From: Diplonema papillatum
Lineage: Eukaryota; Euglenozoa; Diplonemea; Diplonemida; Diplonemidae
Length of the DNA: 64,000 nt
Assembly (NCBI GenBank): GCA_030068145.1
Contig: JAPJBO010000116.1
Coordinates: forward strand, 124,001 to 188,000
Reading direction: 5' to 3'
Made by a program: the position numbers and the translations under genes. The notes below the pieces were generated by a model. It did no database searches and was not told the DNA's origin. It saw only the letters and a program-made list of their open reading frames with translations. Shown here in pieces: positions 44,901-56,469 of the stretch (position 1 is the stretch's first letter; each line of letters opens with the position of its first letter).

Positions 44901-47900
44901 CTTCTGAACAACTAAGTTCTAGCTTTTGCATGGGGCTTACTTCTGAACAACTAAGTTCTAGCTTTGGCCTGGGGCTTACTTCTGAACAACTAAGTTCTAG
45001 CTTTGGCATGGGGCTTACTTCTGAACAACTAAGTTCTAGCTTTGGCCTGGGGCTTACTTCTGAACAACTAAGTTCTAGCTTTGGCATGGGGCTTACTTCT
45101 GAACAACTAAGTTCTAGCTTTGGCCTGGGGCTTACTTCTGAACAACTAAGTTCTAGCTTTTGCATGGGGCTTACTTCTGAACAACTAAGTTCTAGCTTTT
45201 GCATGGGGCTTACTTCTGAACAACTAAGTTCTAGCTTTGGCCTGGGGCTTACTTCTGAACAACTAAGTTCTAGCTTTTGCCTGGGGCTTACTTCTGAACA
45301 ACTAAGTTCTAGCTTTTGCATGGGGCTTACTTCTGAACAACTAAGTTCTAGCTTTGGCCTGGGGCTTACTTCTGAACAACTAAGTTCTAGCTTTGGCCTG
45401 GGGCTTACTTCTGAACAACTAAGTTCTAGCTTTTGCCTGGGGCTTACTTCTGAACAACTAAGTTCTAGCTTTGGCCTGGGGCTTACTTCTGAACAACTAA
45501 GTTCTAGCTTTTGCATGGGGCTTACTTCTGAACAACTAAGTTCTAGCTTTTGCATGGGGCTTACTTCTGAACAACTAAGTTCTAGCTTTGGCCTGGGGCT
45601 TACTTCTGAACAACTAAGTTCTAGCTTTGGCCTGGGGCTTACTTCTGAACAACTAAGTTCTAGCTTTTGCCTGGGGCTTACTTCTGAACAACTAAGTTCT
45701 AGCTTTTGCATGGGGCTTACTTCTGAACAACTAAGTTCTAGCTTTGGCCTGGGGCTTACTTCTGAACAACTAAGTTCTAGCTTTGGCCTGGGGCTTACTT
45801 CTGAACAACTAAGTTCTAGCTTTTGCATGGGGCTTACTTCTGAACAACTAAGTTCTAGCTTTGGCCTGGGGCTTACTTCTGAACAACTAAGTTCTAGCTT
45901 TGGCCTGGGGCTTACTTCTGAACAACTAAGTTCTAGCTTTTGCATGGGGCTTACTTCTGAACAACTAAGTTCTAGCTTTTGCCTGGGGCTTACTTCTGAA
46001 CAACTAAGTTCTAGCTTTGGCCTGGGGCTTACTTCTGAACAACTAAGTTCTAGCTTTTGCATGGGGCTTACTTCTGAACAACTAAGTTCTAGCTTTTGCA
46101 TGGGGCTTACTTCTGAACAACTAAGTTCTAGCTTTTGCCTGGGGCTTACTTCTGAACAACTAAGTTCTAGCTTTGGCCTGGGGCTTACTTCTGAACAACT
46201 AAGTTCTAGCTTTGGCCTGGGGCTTACTTCTGAACAACTAAGTTCTAGCTTTGGCCTGGGGCTTACTTCTGAACAACTAAGTTCTAGCTTTGGCCTGGGG
46301 CTTACTTCTGAACAACTAAGTTCTAGCTTTTGCATGGGGCTTACTTCTGAACAACTAAGTTCTAGCTTTGGCCTGGGGCTTACTTCTGAACAACTAAGTT
46401 CTAGCTTTTGCATGGGGCTTACTTCTGAACAACTAAGTTCTAGCTTTTGCCTGGGGCTTACTTCTGAACAACTAAGTTCTAGCTTTGGCATGGGGCTTAC
46501 TTCTGAACAACTAAGTTCTAGCTTTGGCCTGGGGCTTACTTCTGAACAACTAAGTTCTAGCTTTGGCCTGGGGCTTACTTCTGAACAACTAAGTTCTAGC
46601 TTTGGCCTGGGGCTTACTTCTGAACAACTAAGTTCTAGCTTTGGCATGGGGCTTACTTCTGAACAACTAAGTTCTAGCTTTGGCCTGGGGCTTACTTCTG
46701 AACAACTAAGTTCTAGCTTTGGCCTGGGGCTTACTTCTGAACAACTAAGTTCTAGCTTTGGCATGGGGCTTACTTCTGAACAACTAAGTTCTAGCTTTTG
46801 CATGGGGCTTACTTCTGAACAACTAAGTTCTAGCTTTTGCATGGGGCTTACTTCTGAACAACTAAGTTCTAGCTTTGGCATGGGGCTTACTTCTGAACAA
46901 CTAAGTTCTAGCTTTGGCCTGGGGCTTACTTCTGAACAACTAAGTTCTAGCTTTTGCATGGGGCTTACTTCTGAACAACTAAGTTCTAGCTTTGGCCTGG
47001 GGCTTACTTCTGAACAACTAAGTTCTAGCTTTGGCCTGGGGCTTACTTCTGAACAACTAAGTTCTAGCTTTGGCCTGGGGCTTACTTCTGAACAACTAAG
47101 TTCTAGCTTTGGCCTGGGGCTTACTTCTGAACAACTAAGTTCTAGCTTTGGCCTGGGGCTTACTTCTGAACAACTAAGTTCTAGCTTTGGCCTGGGGCTT
47201 ACTTCTGAACAACTAAGTTCTAGCTTTGGCCTGGGGCTTACTTCTGAACAACTAAGTTCTAGCTTTGGCCTGGGGCTTACTTCTGAACAACTAAGTTCTA
47301 GCTTTGGCCTGGGGCTTACTTCTGAACAACTAAGTTCTAGCTTTTGCATGGGGCTTACTTCTGAACAACTAAGTTCTAGCTTTTGCATGGGGCTTACTTC
47401 TGAACAACTAAGTTCTAGCTTTGGCCTGGGGCTTACTTCTGAACAACTAAGTTCTAGCTTTGGCCTGGGGCTTACTTCTGAACAACTAAGTTCTAGCTTT
47501 GGCATGGGGCTTACTTCTGAACAACTAAGTTCTAGCTTTGGCCTGGGGCTTACTTCTGAACAACTAAGTTCTAGCTTTGGCCTGGGGCTTACTTCTGAAC
47601 AACTAAGTTCTAGCTTTGGCCTGGGGCTTACTTCTGAACAACTAAGTTCTAGCTTTGGCCTGGGGCTTACTTCTGAACAACTAAGTTCTAGCTTTGGCCT
47701 GGGGCTTACTTCTGAACAACTAAGTTCTAGCTTTGGCATGGGGCTTACTTCTGAACAACTAAGTTCTAGCTTTGGCCTGGGGCTTACTTCTGAACAACTA
47801 AGTTCTAGCTTTGGCCTGGGGCTTACTTCTGAACAACTAAGTTCTAGCTTTGGCATGGGGCATACTTCTGAACAACTAAGTTCTAGCTTTGGCCTGGGGC

Positions 47901-47928
47901 TTACTTCTGAACAACGAACCAAGTTCTA
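38918..47928. repeat. 39-bp satellite array, about 230 copies
   Basis: The unit GGGGCTTACTTCTGAACAAC plus TAAGTTCTAGCTTTGGCCT repeats head to tail for 9.0 kb. Almost all variation is confined to two bases three positions apart (CTTT[G/T]GC[C/A]TGG), giving four unit types. One-base deletions near 44265 and 44652 shift the phase. The last units degrade (GGGGCATACTTC, AACAACGAACCAAG). Because 39 is divisible by three, long frames are open on both strands (13-residue repeats MGLTSEQLSSSFG and SCSEVSPRPKLEL), but nothing marks a gene, and array length in an assembly may be wrong. Confidence 0.97.
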
Positions 47929-48019
47929 GATTCTGAGATTCTGGTGTGGTGAACAGGATCCCTCCTACATGAAGTTACCAACGGCGGAGGACGGTTGTCG
48001 CGACAGAAAACTCAGTGCT

Positions 48020-48120
48020 TGCCAGCCTTCATGGTGCTTGCCATCCTTCATGGTGCTTGCCAGCCTTCATGGTGCTTGCCATCCTTCATGGTGCTTGCCA
48101 GCCTTCATGGTGTTTGCACT
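48020..48120. repeat. 19-bp minisatellite, alternating units
   Basis: CTTGCCAGCCTTCATGGTG and CTTGCCATCCTTCATGGTG alternate for five to six units. Confidence 0.9.
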
Positions 48121-48870
48121 TACTAGCTCGCAACGCTGGAGAAGTTTCCTGCGGCGATTCAAAACCCTATTCACTCGAGAAAGATGGAGCGCGTCGCTTT
48201 CATTTTTTTGGAGCAAAAGCCTGCTGGAAAAGAATCCTGCGGGGTTTTAAAGTATCCGGGGGACTCTCGTCATTTTACTGTCTTGCGTCATCAACAAAGG
48301 AGAAGAGGGGGAAGGTGGGGGAAGCGGTTAAAGAGATTTGGATGTGCACTACTTATTTGACCGGTGGGGCCTTGGTTCATAGGTGGGCAGCCTTCTTTTT
48401 TTACTGTGCGCTGCAAAGAGGTTACGAAAAGCTGGCCAGGGGCGTTCTGTCAGGCGGGTGTTAGTTCGACTACCAGATTCCAGGTACCTTACACCTAGAG
48501 CCAGCTTTGCGGGTTCCCTTCTCTCTCCATAAATTCGGGACAAAATGTTTCCCCTGTTTTTCGACGAGGCGCCGGTTGCAGAGGAACTACGTAGTTTTAG
48601 ACTGGGTCGTTTTTCGTTATTCGCTGCCGACCACATGTTGTAAAATAATCGAGGGGCTGCCTTATGCTTACTTCGAAGAAGGCTACACTCTAGCCTAGCG
48701 GAGAAATGTGAAAACGGGGTTTTGTCTGGAGCAATACAACTACGCGTGGGTCCTTTTTGTTGAACGCTCCGCCACTAAACCCAGATGTACCTGTGTTTCG
48801 TGTGGGCTACAGCACATTTACCTCCTTTGATCTTTTGCACAGCCTCCTCAAGGATTTCCAACAAAGCAGG
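48121..48870. other. Intergenic, no gene recognised
   Basis: It contains the degenerate intron-end motif listed separately and, at 48640-48690 and 48840-48870, traces of the 8.4-8.6-kb sequence (CGAGGGGCTGCCTTATGCT, ATTTCC(A/T)ACAAAGCAGGTG). Confidence 0.4.
48206..48275 (+). repeat. Degenerate copy of the intron-end element
   Basis: TTTTTTTGGAGCAAAAGCC, then GCGGGGTTTTAAAGTATCCG and GGGGACTCTCGTCA, resemble the TTTTAGAG...GGGGTTTTAAAGTCTCCGGG...CGTC series. Confidence 0.5.
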
Positions 48871-51800
48871 TGTTGCATAACAAGTGGCCACTTGTTATAT
48901 CCCTTGTTGTACATATAACTGGTTATGTCCACAAGAAATCAGCTAACCTTGTTATGTCACTTGTTGCATAACAAGTGGCCCTTGTTCCATCACTTGTTGC
49001 ACATATAACTGGTTCTAAGAAATCAGCTAACCTTGTTCTGTCACTTGTTGCATAACAAGTGGCCCTTGTTACATCACTTGTTGCACATATAACTGGTTCT
49101 AAGAAATCAGCTAACCTTGTTCTGTCACTTGTTGCATAACAAGTGGCCCTTGTTACATCACTTGTTGCACATATAACTGGTTCTAAGAAATCAGCTAACC
49201 TTGTTCTGTCACTTGTTGCATAACAAGTGGCCCTTGTTACATCACTTGTTGCACATATAACTGGTTCTAAGAAATCAGCTAACCTTGTTCTGTCACTTGT
49301 TGCATAACAAGTGGCCCTTGTTACATCACTTGTTGCACATATAACTGGTTCTAAGAAATCAGCTAACCTTGTTCTGTCACTTGTTGCATAACAAGTGGCC
49401 CTTGTTACATCACTTGTTGCACATATAACTGGTTCTAAGAAATCAGCTAACCTTGTTCTGTCACTTGTTGCATAACAAGTGGCCCTTGTTCCATCACTTG
49501 TTGCACATATAACTGGTTCTAAGAAATCAGCTAACCTTGTTATGTCACTTGTTGCATAACAAGTGGCCACTTGTTATATCCCTTGTTGTACATATAACTG
49601 GTTATGTCCACAAGAAATCAGCTAACCTTGTTCTGTCACTTGTTGCATAACAAGTGGCCCTTGTTACATCACTTGTTGCACATATAACTGGTTCTAAGAA
49701 ATCAGCTAACCTTGTTCTGTCACTTGTTGCATAACAAGTGGCCCTTGTTCCATCACTTGTTGCACATATAACTGGTTCTAAGAAATCAGCTAACCTTGTT
49801 CTGTCACTTGTTGCATAACAAGTGGCCCTTGTTCCATCACTTGTTGCACATATAACTGGTTCTAAGAAATCAGCTAACCTTGTTATGTCACTTGTTGCAT
49901 AACAAGTGGCCACTTGTTATATCCCTTGTTGTACATATAACTGGTTATGTCCACAAGAAATCAGCTAACCTTGTTCTGTCACTTGTTGCATAACAAGTGG
50001 CCCTTGTTACATCACTTGTTGCACATATAACTGGTTCTAAGAAATCAGCTAACCTTGTTCTGTCACTTGTTGCATAACAAGTGGCCACTTGTTATATCCC
50101 TTGTTGTACATATAACTGGTTATGTCCACAAGAAATCAGCTAACCTTGTTATGTCACTTGTTGCATAACAAGTGGCCCTTGTTCCATCACTTGTTGCACA
50201 TATAACTGGTTCTAAGAAATCAGCTAACCTTGTTCTGTCACTTGTTGCATAACAAGTGGCCCTTGTTACATCACTTGTTGCACATATAACTGGTTCTAAG
50301 AAATCAGCTAACCTTGTTCTGTCACTTGTTGCATAACAAGTGGCCCTTGTTACATCACTTGTTGCACATATAACTGGTTCTAAGAAATCAGCTAACCTTG
50401 TTCTGTCACTTGTTGCATAACAAGTGGCCACTTGTTATATCCCTTGTTGTACATATAACTGGTTATGTCCACAAGAAATCAGCTAACCTTGTTCTGTCAC
50501 TTGTTGCATAACAAGTGGCCCTTGTTACATCACTTGTTGCACATATAACTGGTTCTAAGAAATCAGCTAACCTTGTTCTGTCACTTGTTGCATAACAAGT
50601 GGCCACTTGTTATATCCCTTGTTGTACATATAACTGGTTATGTCCACAAGAAATCAGCTAACCTTGTTCTGTCACTTGTTGCATAACAAGTGGCCCTTGT
50701 TCCATCACTTGTTGCACATATAACTGGTTCTAAGAAATCAGCTAACCTTGTTCTGTCACTTGTTGCATAACAAGTGGCCCTTGTTACATCACTTGTTGCA
50801 CATATAACTGGTTCTAAGAAATCAGCTAACCTTGTTCTGTCACTTGTTGCATAACAAGTGGCCCTTGTTACATCACTTGTTGCACATATAACTGGTTCTA
50901 AGAAATCAGCTAACCTTGTTCTGTCACTTGTTGCATAACAAGTGGCCACTTGTTATATCCCTTGTTGTACATATAACTGGTTATGTCCACAAGAAATCAG
51001 CTAACCTTGTTATGTCACTTGTTGCATAACAAGTGGCCCTTGTTCCATCACTTGTTGCACATATAACTGGTTCTAAGAAATCAGCTAACCTTGTTCTGTC
51101 ACTTGTTGCATAACAAGTGGCCCTTGTTACATCACTTGTTGCACATATAACTGGTTCTAAGAAATCAGCTAACCTTGTTCTGTCACTTGTTGCATAACAA
51201 GTGGCCCTTGTTCCATCACTTGTTGCACATATAACTGGTTCTAAGAAATCAGCTAACCTTGTTCTGTCACTTGTTGCATAACAAGTGGCCCTTGTTACAT
51301 CACTTGTTGCACATATAACTGGTTCTAAGAAATCAGCTAACCTTGTTCTGTCACTTGTTGCATAACAAGTGGCCCTTGTTACATCACTTGTTGCACATAT
51401 AACTGGTTCTAAGAAATCAGCTAACCTTGTTCTGTCACTTGTTGCATAACAAGTGGCCCTTGTTCCATCACTTGTTGCACATATAACTGGTTCTAAGAAA
51501 TCAGCTAACCTTGTTCTGTCACTTGTTGCATAACAAGTGGCCACTTGTTATATCCCTTGTTGTACATATAACTGGTTATGTCCACAAGAAATCAGCTAAC
51601 CTTGTTCTGTCACTTGTTGCATAACAAGTGGCCCTTGTTCCATCACTTGTTGCACATATAACTGGTTCTAAGAAATCAGCTAACCTTGTTATGTCACTTG
51701 TTGCATAACAAGTGGCCCTTGTTCCATCACTTGTTGCACATATAACTGGTTCTAAGAAATCAGCTAACCTTGTTCTGTCACTTGTTGCATAACAAGTGGC

Positions 51801-52293
51801 CACTTGTTATATCCCTTGTTGTACATATAACTGGTTATGTCCACAAGAAATCAGCTAACCTTGTTCTGTCACTTGTTGCATAACAAGTGGCCCTTGTTCC
51901 ATCACTTGTTGCACATATAACTGGTTCTAAGAAATCAGCTAACCTTGTTCTGTCACTTGTTGCATAACAAGTGGCCACTTGTTATATCCCTTGTTGTACA
52001 TATAACTGGTTATGTCCACAAGAAATCAGCTAACCTTGTTCTGTCACTTGTTGCATAACAAGTGGCCCTTGTTCCATCACTTGTTGCACATATAACTGGT
52101 TCTAAGAAATCAGCTAACCTTGTTATGTCACTTGTTGCATAACAAGTGGCCACTTGTTATATCCCTTGTTGTACATATAACTGGTTATGTCCACAAGAAA
52201 TCAGCTAACCTTGTTCTGTCACTTGTTGCATAACAAGTGGCCCTTGTTCCATCACTTGTTGCACATATAACTGGTTCTAAGAAATCAGCTAAC
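48871..52293. repeat. Satellite array of 84-bp and 91-bp units, about 40 copies
   Basis: The 84-bp unit includes CACTTGTTGCATAACAAGTG, an inverted repeat with 8-bp arms, and ACATATAACTGGTTCTAAG. A 91-bp variant (CACTTGTTATATCCCTTG...GGTTATGTCCACAAG) occurs eleven times. Spacings between variants fit 91 plus a whole number of 84-bp units: about 175, 259, 343, 595 and 679 bp. Two further biallelic positions occur (TTGTT[A/C]CATC, CTTGTT[C/A]TGTC). No coding role is supported. Confidence 0.95.
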
Positions 52294-52843
52294 AAGTGCG
52301 TCGTGTGGTTACCTTCCCCCTCCAGCCCCCAACCCGACTTGGGTGGAAACGTGTAAATGACGACAGCTCGAATGCTTTCTGCCGCGATTGCCGCCGGAAG
52401 GCGCATGCGGATTCGCGCAAGAGTGTGGGAGAGAGAGAGAGAGAGGAGAGAGATAGACGCGTAGCTTTGTTTGAGAAGGGGGTGAGGGGGGAGGGATTGC
52501 AAGAACGTGCATAAAGATGGTTCGCGTGGGTTTCAGTCCTTTGCGGACGCGGACGAGAGAGGACTGACTACCATCAGCGCGGAATCTAAGTGCCTGCAGA
52601 CAGGACAGCAATGTGAGCCTGGTTTGTCAAGCCACCGATACGTAGCTTGTCACTACCAGTCTGCCCCCCGTTCGTAAAAGGGTTAAATCAGGGTTTGCCA
52701 AGAGACCTCCTCGGGTATTGTGAGCTCCTCACTCGCACAACCGCGGCCACACAACTAACGATAATGGTGATGATTGATGGGAGGAGAGAGAGTTGTTTTC
52801 GTCGAACGCAGCGCCTGATCGTTTTTTTTTTTTTTTTACGTCG
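52294..52843. other. Intergenic with a GA-rich tract
   Basis: No gene recognised. GA repeats lie at about 52430-52450. The ACCATCAGCGCGGAA...GACAGGACAGC dispersed repeat lies at 52571-52616. Confidence 0.5.
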
Positions 52844-52851
52844 AACTGGAT

Positions 52852-54476
52852 CAGGGGTCTTTAAAAGTTTGGGGGTTGGAGCGGAAAACCCGGTGTCAGC
52901 CAAAAACCCGGTGTGAGGTCAAATTTTTTTTTCCAACACTTGGGCAGCAGGGATGCCTTGGGACGAAAATCTACGCTCTAAACCGGGGTTTTGGGGAATC
53001 GCACGGCATTCAGCGGTGACCCTACTGTAGCCCCGACCCGCACAGTAGGCTGTCTTGACGCTTCGGGTGGGGGGAGACCTGCCCGCGCAGCGATATATTT
53101 TGTGGTGGTGAGCACCTTTTGGCTTCTGCGTACGTGTCGCCTCTGGTGCACGATTGAACCAGCGTTAAACTCCGGAACACCGATTCAGCAACTCTTTTTG
53201 TGACGGTTTTGTGTTTCTTAAAGGAGCCCTGCGCCGCAGGCGCGGAAACTTTTAAACGGTCGCACTTACGGATCAAAGCAGATGGGCAGTAGGGTGGCTC
53301 GTCACAACTAGGTTGGCTGACATGTCAATTAAACCTGCGCCGCAGGCGCGGAAATTTTGACGGTCGCACTTACAGCTAAACAGATGGACGGAAACACGTT
53401 GGTTGTTCACCGGCTGCAGCAGGTTTTCGTTTTCGTCCTGCACAACGCCCCTGCATTGCCTGCCACGGTGGAACACTGTGAACAGAATGAGCAAATAATG
53501 CGGTAGCCCCATTACAAAAGATACTCAGCCAAAATACCTGCGCCGCAGGCGCGGAAATTTTTTGGCGCCTTTCTGGCCAGCCAGCTAAGTACGAAGATCG
53601 CAAAACAGTTTTCCATGAAACAAATTTCCGCCACTCTCATCAGGTTTCTGCCACGAGAAATTTCCACCGATGGGTTCCGTTAGAAAACATTTCCACCAAC
53701 AATTTCTGTTAGAAAAGTTTTCCGCCAAGCTTCCCGTGAAAGAAATTTCCGCCGGTGGTTTCTGCCATGAGAAAATTTCCATCAGTTTTCTGTCGTGAGA
53801 AAATTTCCACCAACAGTATTCCACAAAGAAATTTCCGCCAGTAGTTTCCACGAGAACATTTCCAACAGGTTTCCACCACGAGAGAAATTACCGCCAGTAG
53901 CTTTCGCCTCGAAAAAACTTCCACCAGTTTTCTGTCACGAGAGAAATTTCCACCACCAGTTTCTCAAACAAATTTCCGCCAATAGTTTTCACGAGAACAT
54001 TTCCATCATCGGTTTCCGTCAGTAGTTTCCGCCACGAGAAAATTTCCATCAGTTTTCTGTCGTGAGAAAAATTTACACCAACAGTTTCCCACGAAAGAAA
54101 TTTCCGACAGTAGTTTCCACGAGAACATTTCCATCAGGTTCACGCCACGAGAGAAATTTCCGCCAGGTTTCCGCCACGAGAAAATTTCTACCAACAGTAT
54201 TCCACAAAAGAAATTTCCGCCAGCAGTTTCCACGAGAAGATTTCCATAAGTTTTCTGTCGTGAGAAAATTTTCCACCACCAGTTTCCCTTCCCACGAAAG
54301 AAATTTCCGCCGGTAGTTTCCACGAGAAGATTTCCAGCCTACACAGTGACAAAACAGAAATCTGGAAAAAAAAAATTCGCAGAAAACTTCTGACTTTTTT
54401 TTTTTTTCCTCTTTTTTTGACACACCGGGGTTTCCCGGTGTCTGACACCGGGACACCGGGTTTTTAAAGTCCCCTG
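52852..54476. mobile_element. hAT-like non-autonomous DNA transposon with 8-bp TSD
   Basis: Left end CAGGGGTCTTTAAAA and right end, inverted, CAGGGGACTTTAAAA match at 14 of 15 bases. Both are followed inward by ACCCGGTGTC-type motifs. The element is flanked by the exact direct repeat AACTGGAT (52844-52851 and 54477-54484). An 8-bp duplication and CAGGG termini are characteristic of hAT elements. No transposase frame is present; the interior holds three CCTGCGCCGCAGG palindromes (about 53230, 53333, 53537) and a long degenerate minisatellite. Confidence 0.8.
53590..54350. repeat. Degenerate AAATTTCC(A/G)CCA minisatellite
   Basis: Some 20 imperfect units such as AAATTTCCGCCAGTAGTTTC and CACGAGAAAATTTCCATCAG, inside the hAT-like element. 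Minus-strand frames translate to repeated GGNFF/EIFS peptides but are broken often. Confidence 0.85.
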
Positions 54477-54780
54477 AACTGGATTCAGGACGCCACACAG
54501 TAAAAAATTGTCATAATACGGTTCGCGGTGACGAGCCACTTTTCCTCCAACATTTTCATGTTGCAATGATGTTTGGCAAGAAAGAAACCGTATTTGAACG
54601 AGCCCCGGATGGCCCAAGGTGCGCAACGCTGCTCCACGGGGCTTTTGCCGTGCTCAAGAGCAAGCTGTTCAGTGACTGAGCCGAAACTAACATGTACGTG
54701 TATGAGGGAGAGAGAGGGTCTGGGAAAATACTCGACGTCGCTGCTTCGACTCCGAATGGAACGGAGGAAATATAGAGGTA

Positions 54781-56226
54781 CCTACCCCCCCCGTGTTTAA
54801 GATCGCGCCCTCCCCCCCCGTGTATAAGATCGTTTTTTTTGAGAAATGAGGGCGATCTTATACACGGGGGGGGAGTGGGGTGGGGTCCCGCGCAGCGGGA
54901 AAGTTTTTTTTTTGGGGCATTTTTACTGTGGGGGGGCTTTTGGGCCCCGCGCAGCGGAAATTTTTTTTTTGGGGTACTTTTTCTCTGGGAGGTTCTGGCG
55001 GGAAAAATATCTCTTGGACCCCCCAAGTTGGGAGATACCATGCAGGGTCTAAACCTTGTCTTTTTTAAACGCTGCCGCGGGGGAAGTTACGGATCCAGTT
55101 TGCCGACTTCCCTTACCTACATTGTTCTGTCGGCCAGAGGCTTTTAGCCTAGGAGACCTATTGCGGTTAACGGTACGGCCCGATGCAAGAGAATGAGATC
55201 TCCCCTGTTTTTTCCATGCACATCCACAAGACACCCTACTACACGAAGAAAGTGCAGCTTTCCAGGATAGTTAACCCTGTCCCCGCGTGAAGCGTTTCAA
55301 GGGTCAACCCTTCCTTCAAAAAGAGACGACTGCATCATCCGGGGCCTGTGGACATGGTCAACAGGATCGTCAATGTGTCACCACTTCAGATCTCTGCATC
55401 CGGGTTGCGGAATGTTCACGCATTCCCTTTCGGCAATCCGATGCGACTACGAAGTAATGCTCGAGTACATCTGTACATTACCCAGCTTCCCCTCAGGGAA
55501 GTATGGGCTTCTCGTAATGGTGGATGGGTACAAGTCGCACTACAGCATTCCTGTCGTGAAGGAGGCGAGATCGCGGGGCTGGCTGGTGTTCATTATACCT
55601 CCGAACACGTCAGGTCACTTGAATGTTGGCGACCAGAGCCTGCAATCTGAAGGTGCGACGACTTCTTCGTTCCAAGTGGATAGACTGGTCCTCGCAACAG
55701 CTTGTTGCAGAAAACAGTGCGCCAACCCGTGACGAGGTGTGCAAGTGGCTCGCGGACTCATACTTGGCAATCACAGATGCAGACATAGATTCTGCCTTCA
55801 AAAGTGCTCTGTGGGCAGGCTCGTCTTTGCACCCTGACATTCACAAAAGAAAACCCAAACAAACGTAAGCAACGTTTACCCCTCTGGGAGACACCCCAAA
55901 ACAGCCCCAAAACCCCACTTACCGTCCGGCTGACAACGATGCCGAGTTTTGGGGCCTAAGCATCAGCACTGGGGGGTGGGGGGATTGCAAGAGCGTGCTT
56001 GGAATGGGTATGTGCTCAACACCGCACTGGTCCCGTCTGCGCCGTGTTTCGGTCCTCTAAGCCACGGACACACGGGTTCAAGGCCCCGCGCAGCGGAAAA
56101 AAAAGTTTTGGGGTGTTTTTGTCCCCCCCCGTGTTTAAGATCGTCCCCCCCCGTGTATAAGATCGGTTTTTTGGGGGGCGATCTTAAACACGGAAAAACG
56201 CGATCTTAAACACGGGGGGGGGTAGG
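54781..56226 (+). mobile_element. Tc1/mariner/pogo-type DNA transposon with TA target duplication
   Basis: The 1446-bp element begins CCTACCCCCCCCGTGTTTAA and ends in the inverse, with 9 rather than 8 Cs; the terminal match is about 27 bp. It is flanked by TA on each side, and the empty site AGAGGTAAGGGGC exists at 30.99 kb. Each end carries additional subterminal copies of (C)nGTGTNTAAGATCG in both orientations (about 54812, 54851, 56125, 56145, 56178), likely transposase-binding sites. A decayed DDE transposase lies inside. Confidence 0.88.
55330..55868 (+). pseudogene. DDE-superfamily (pogo/Tigger-like) transposase remnant
   Basis: Frame one (to about 55640) carries LLVMVDGYKSHY, the second catalytic D with its SH, then IIPPNTSGHLNVGDQ, matching the PPNTT..LQPLDQ region of pogo/jerky transposases. 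The match continues in another frame (55623-55868) with RRLLRSKWIDW, a helical segment and AFKSALWAGSSLHPD, so a frameshift lies near 55640. The N-terminal DNA-binding domain and first catalytic D are not visible. It lies inside the TA-flanked element and is probably its own former transposase. Confidence 0.7.
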
Positions 56227-56469
56227 TAAGGGGCAAATACAATACAAACACAATCTGATTTGTTCTTCGCTTACACCACCGTGTGTTGTTTTCTCACTCA
56301 GGTCTTTGACCTGTTGTGTTTGTGTGACTCGTCGTGTAGGGGTAGACCCGCATGACCTCACGTCCGTTGAACACGTGGTTCGGTAGGTACAGCACTTGGG
56401 ATCCCTTCTGTTCTTTGTCAGGCAGCATCGTCGAGCATTTCCTTTCAAGCTGGCGCTTCTGAAAGAGAG

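Larger units (their letters stand above)
54722..56465 (+). repeat. Dispersed repeat B, copy split by a transposon
   Basis: 54722-54780 carries the left part (AATACTCGACGTCGCTGCTT ... AATATAGAGGTA) and 56227-56465 the right part (TAAGGGGCAAATACAATAC ... AAGCTGGCGCTTCTG). Removing 54781-56226 and one TA restores the arrangement seen at 30928-31240. Confidence 0.9.

Noticed and set aside
38817-47929. Very long open frames on both strands (up to 1823 codons) as giant repeat proteins
   Set aside because: They arise from a 39-bp satellite with a period divisible by three. Both strands are open, the frame is set by the array, and there is no non-repetitive domain.
48871-52293. CRISPR-like array
   Set aside because: There are no unique spacers; the whole 84-bp unit repeats and the context is eukaryotic.
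48923-52502. Minus-strand frames with repeated CATSDxTRATCYATSD peptides
   Set aside because: They come from the 84-bp satellite (also a multiple of three) and break at every 91-bp unit.
54781-54880. C-run hairpin as telomeric or quadruplex repeat
   Set aside because: The C-runs are explained by terminal and subterminal inverted repeats of the TA-flanked transposon.
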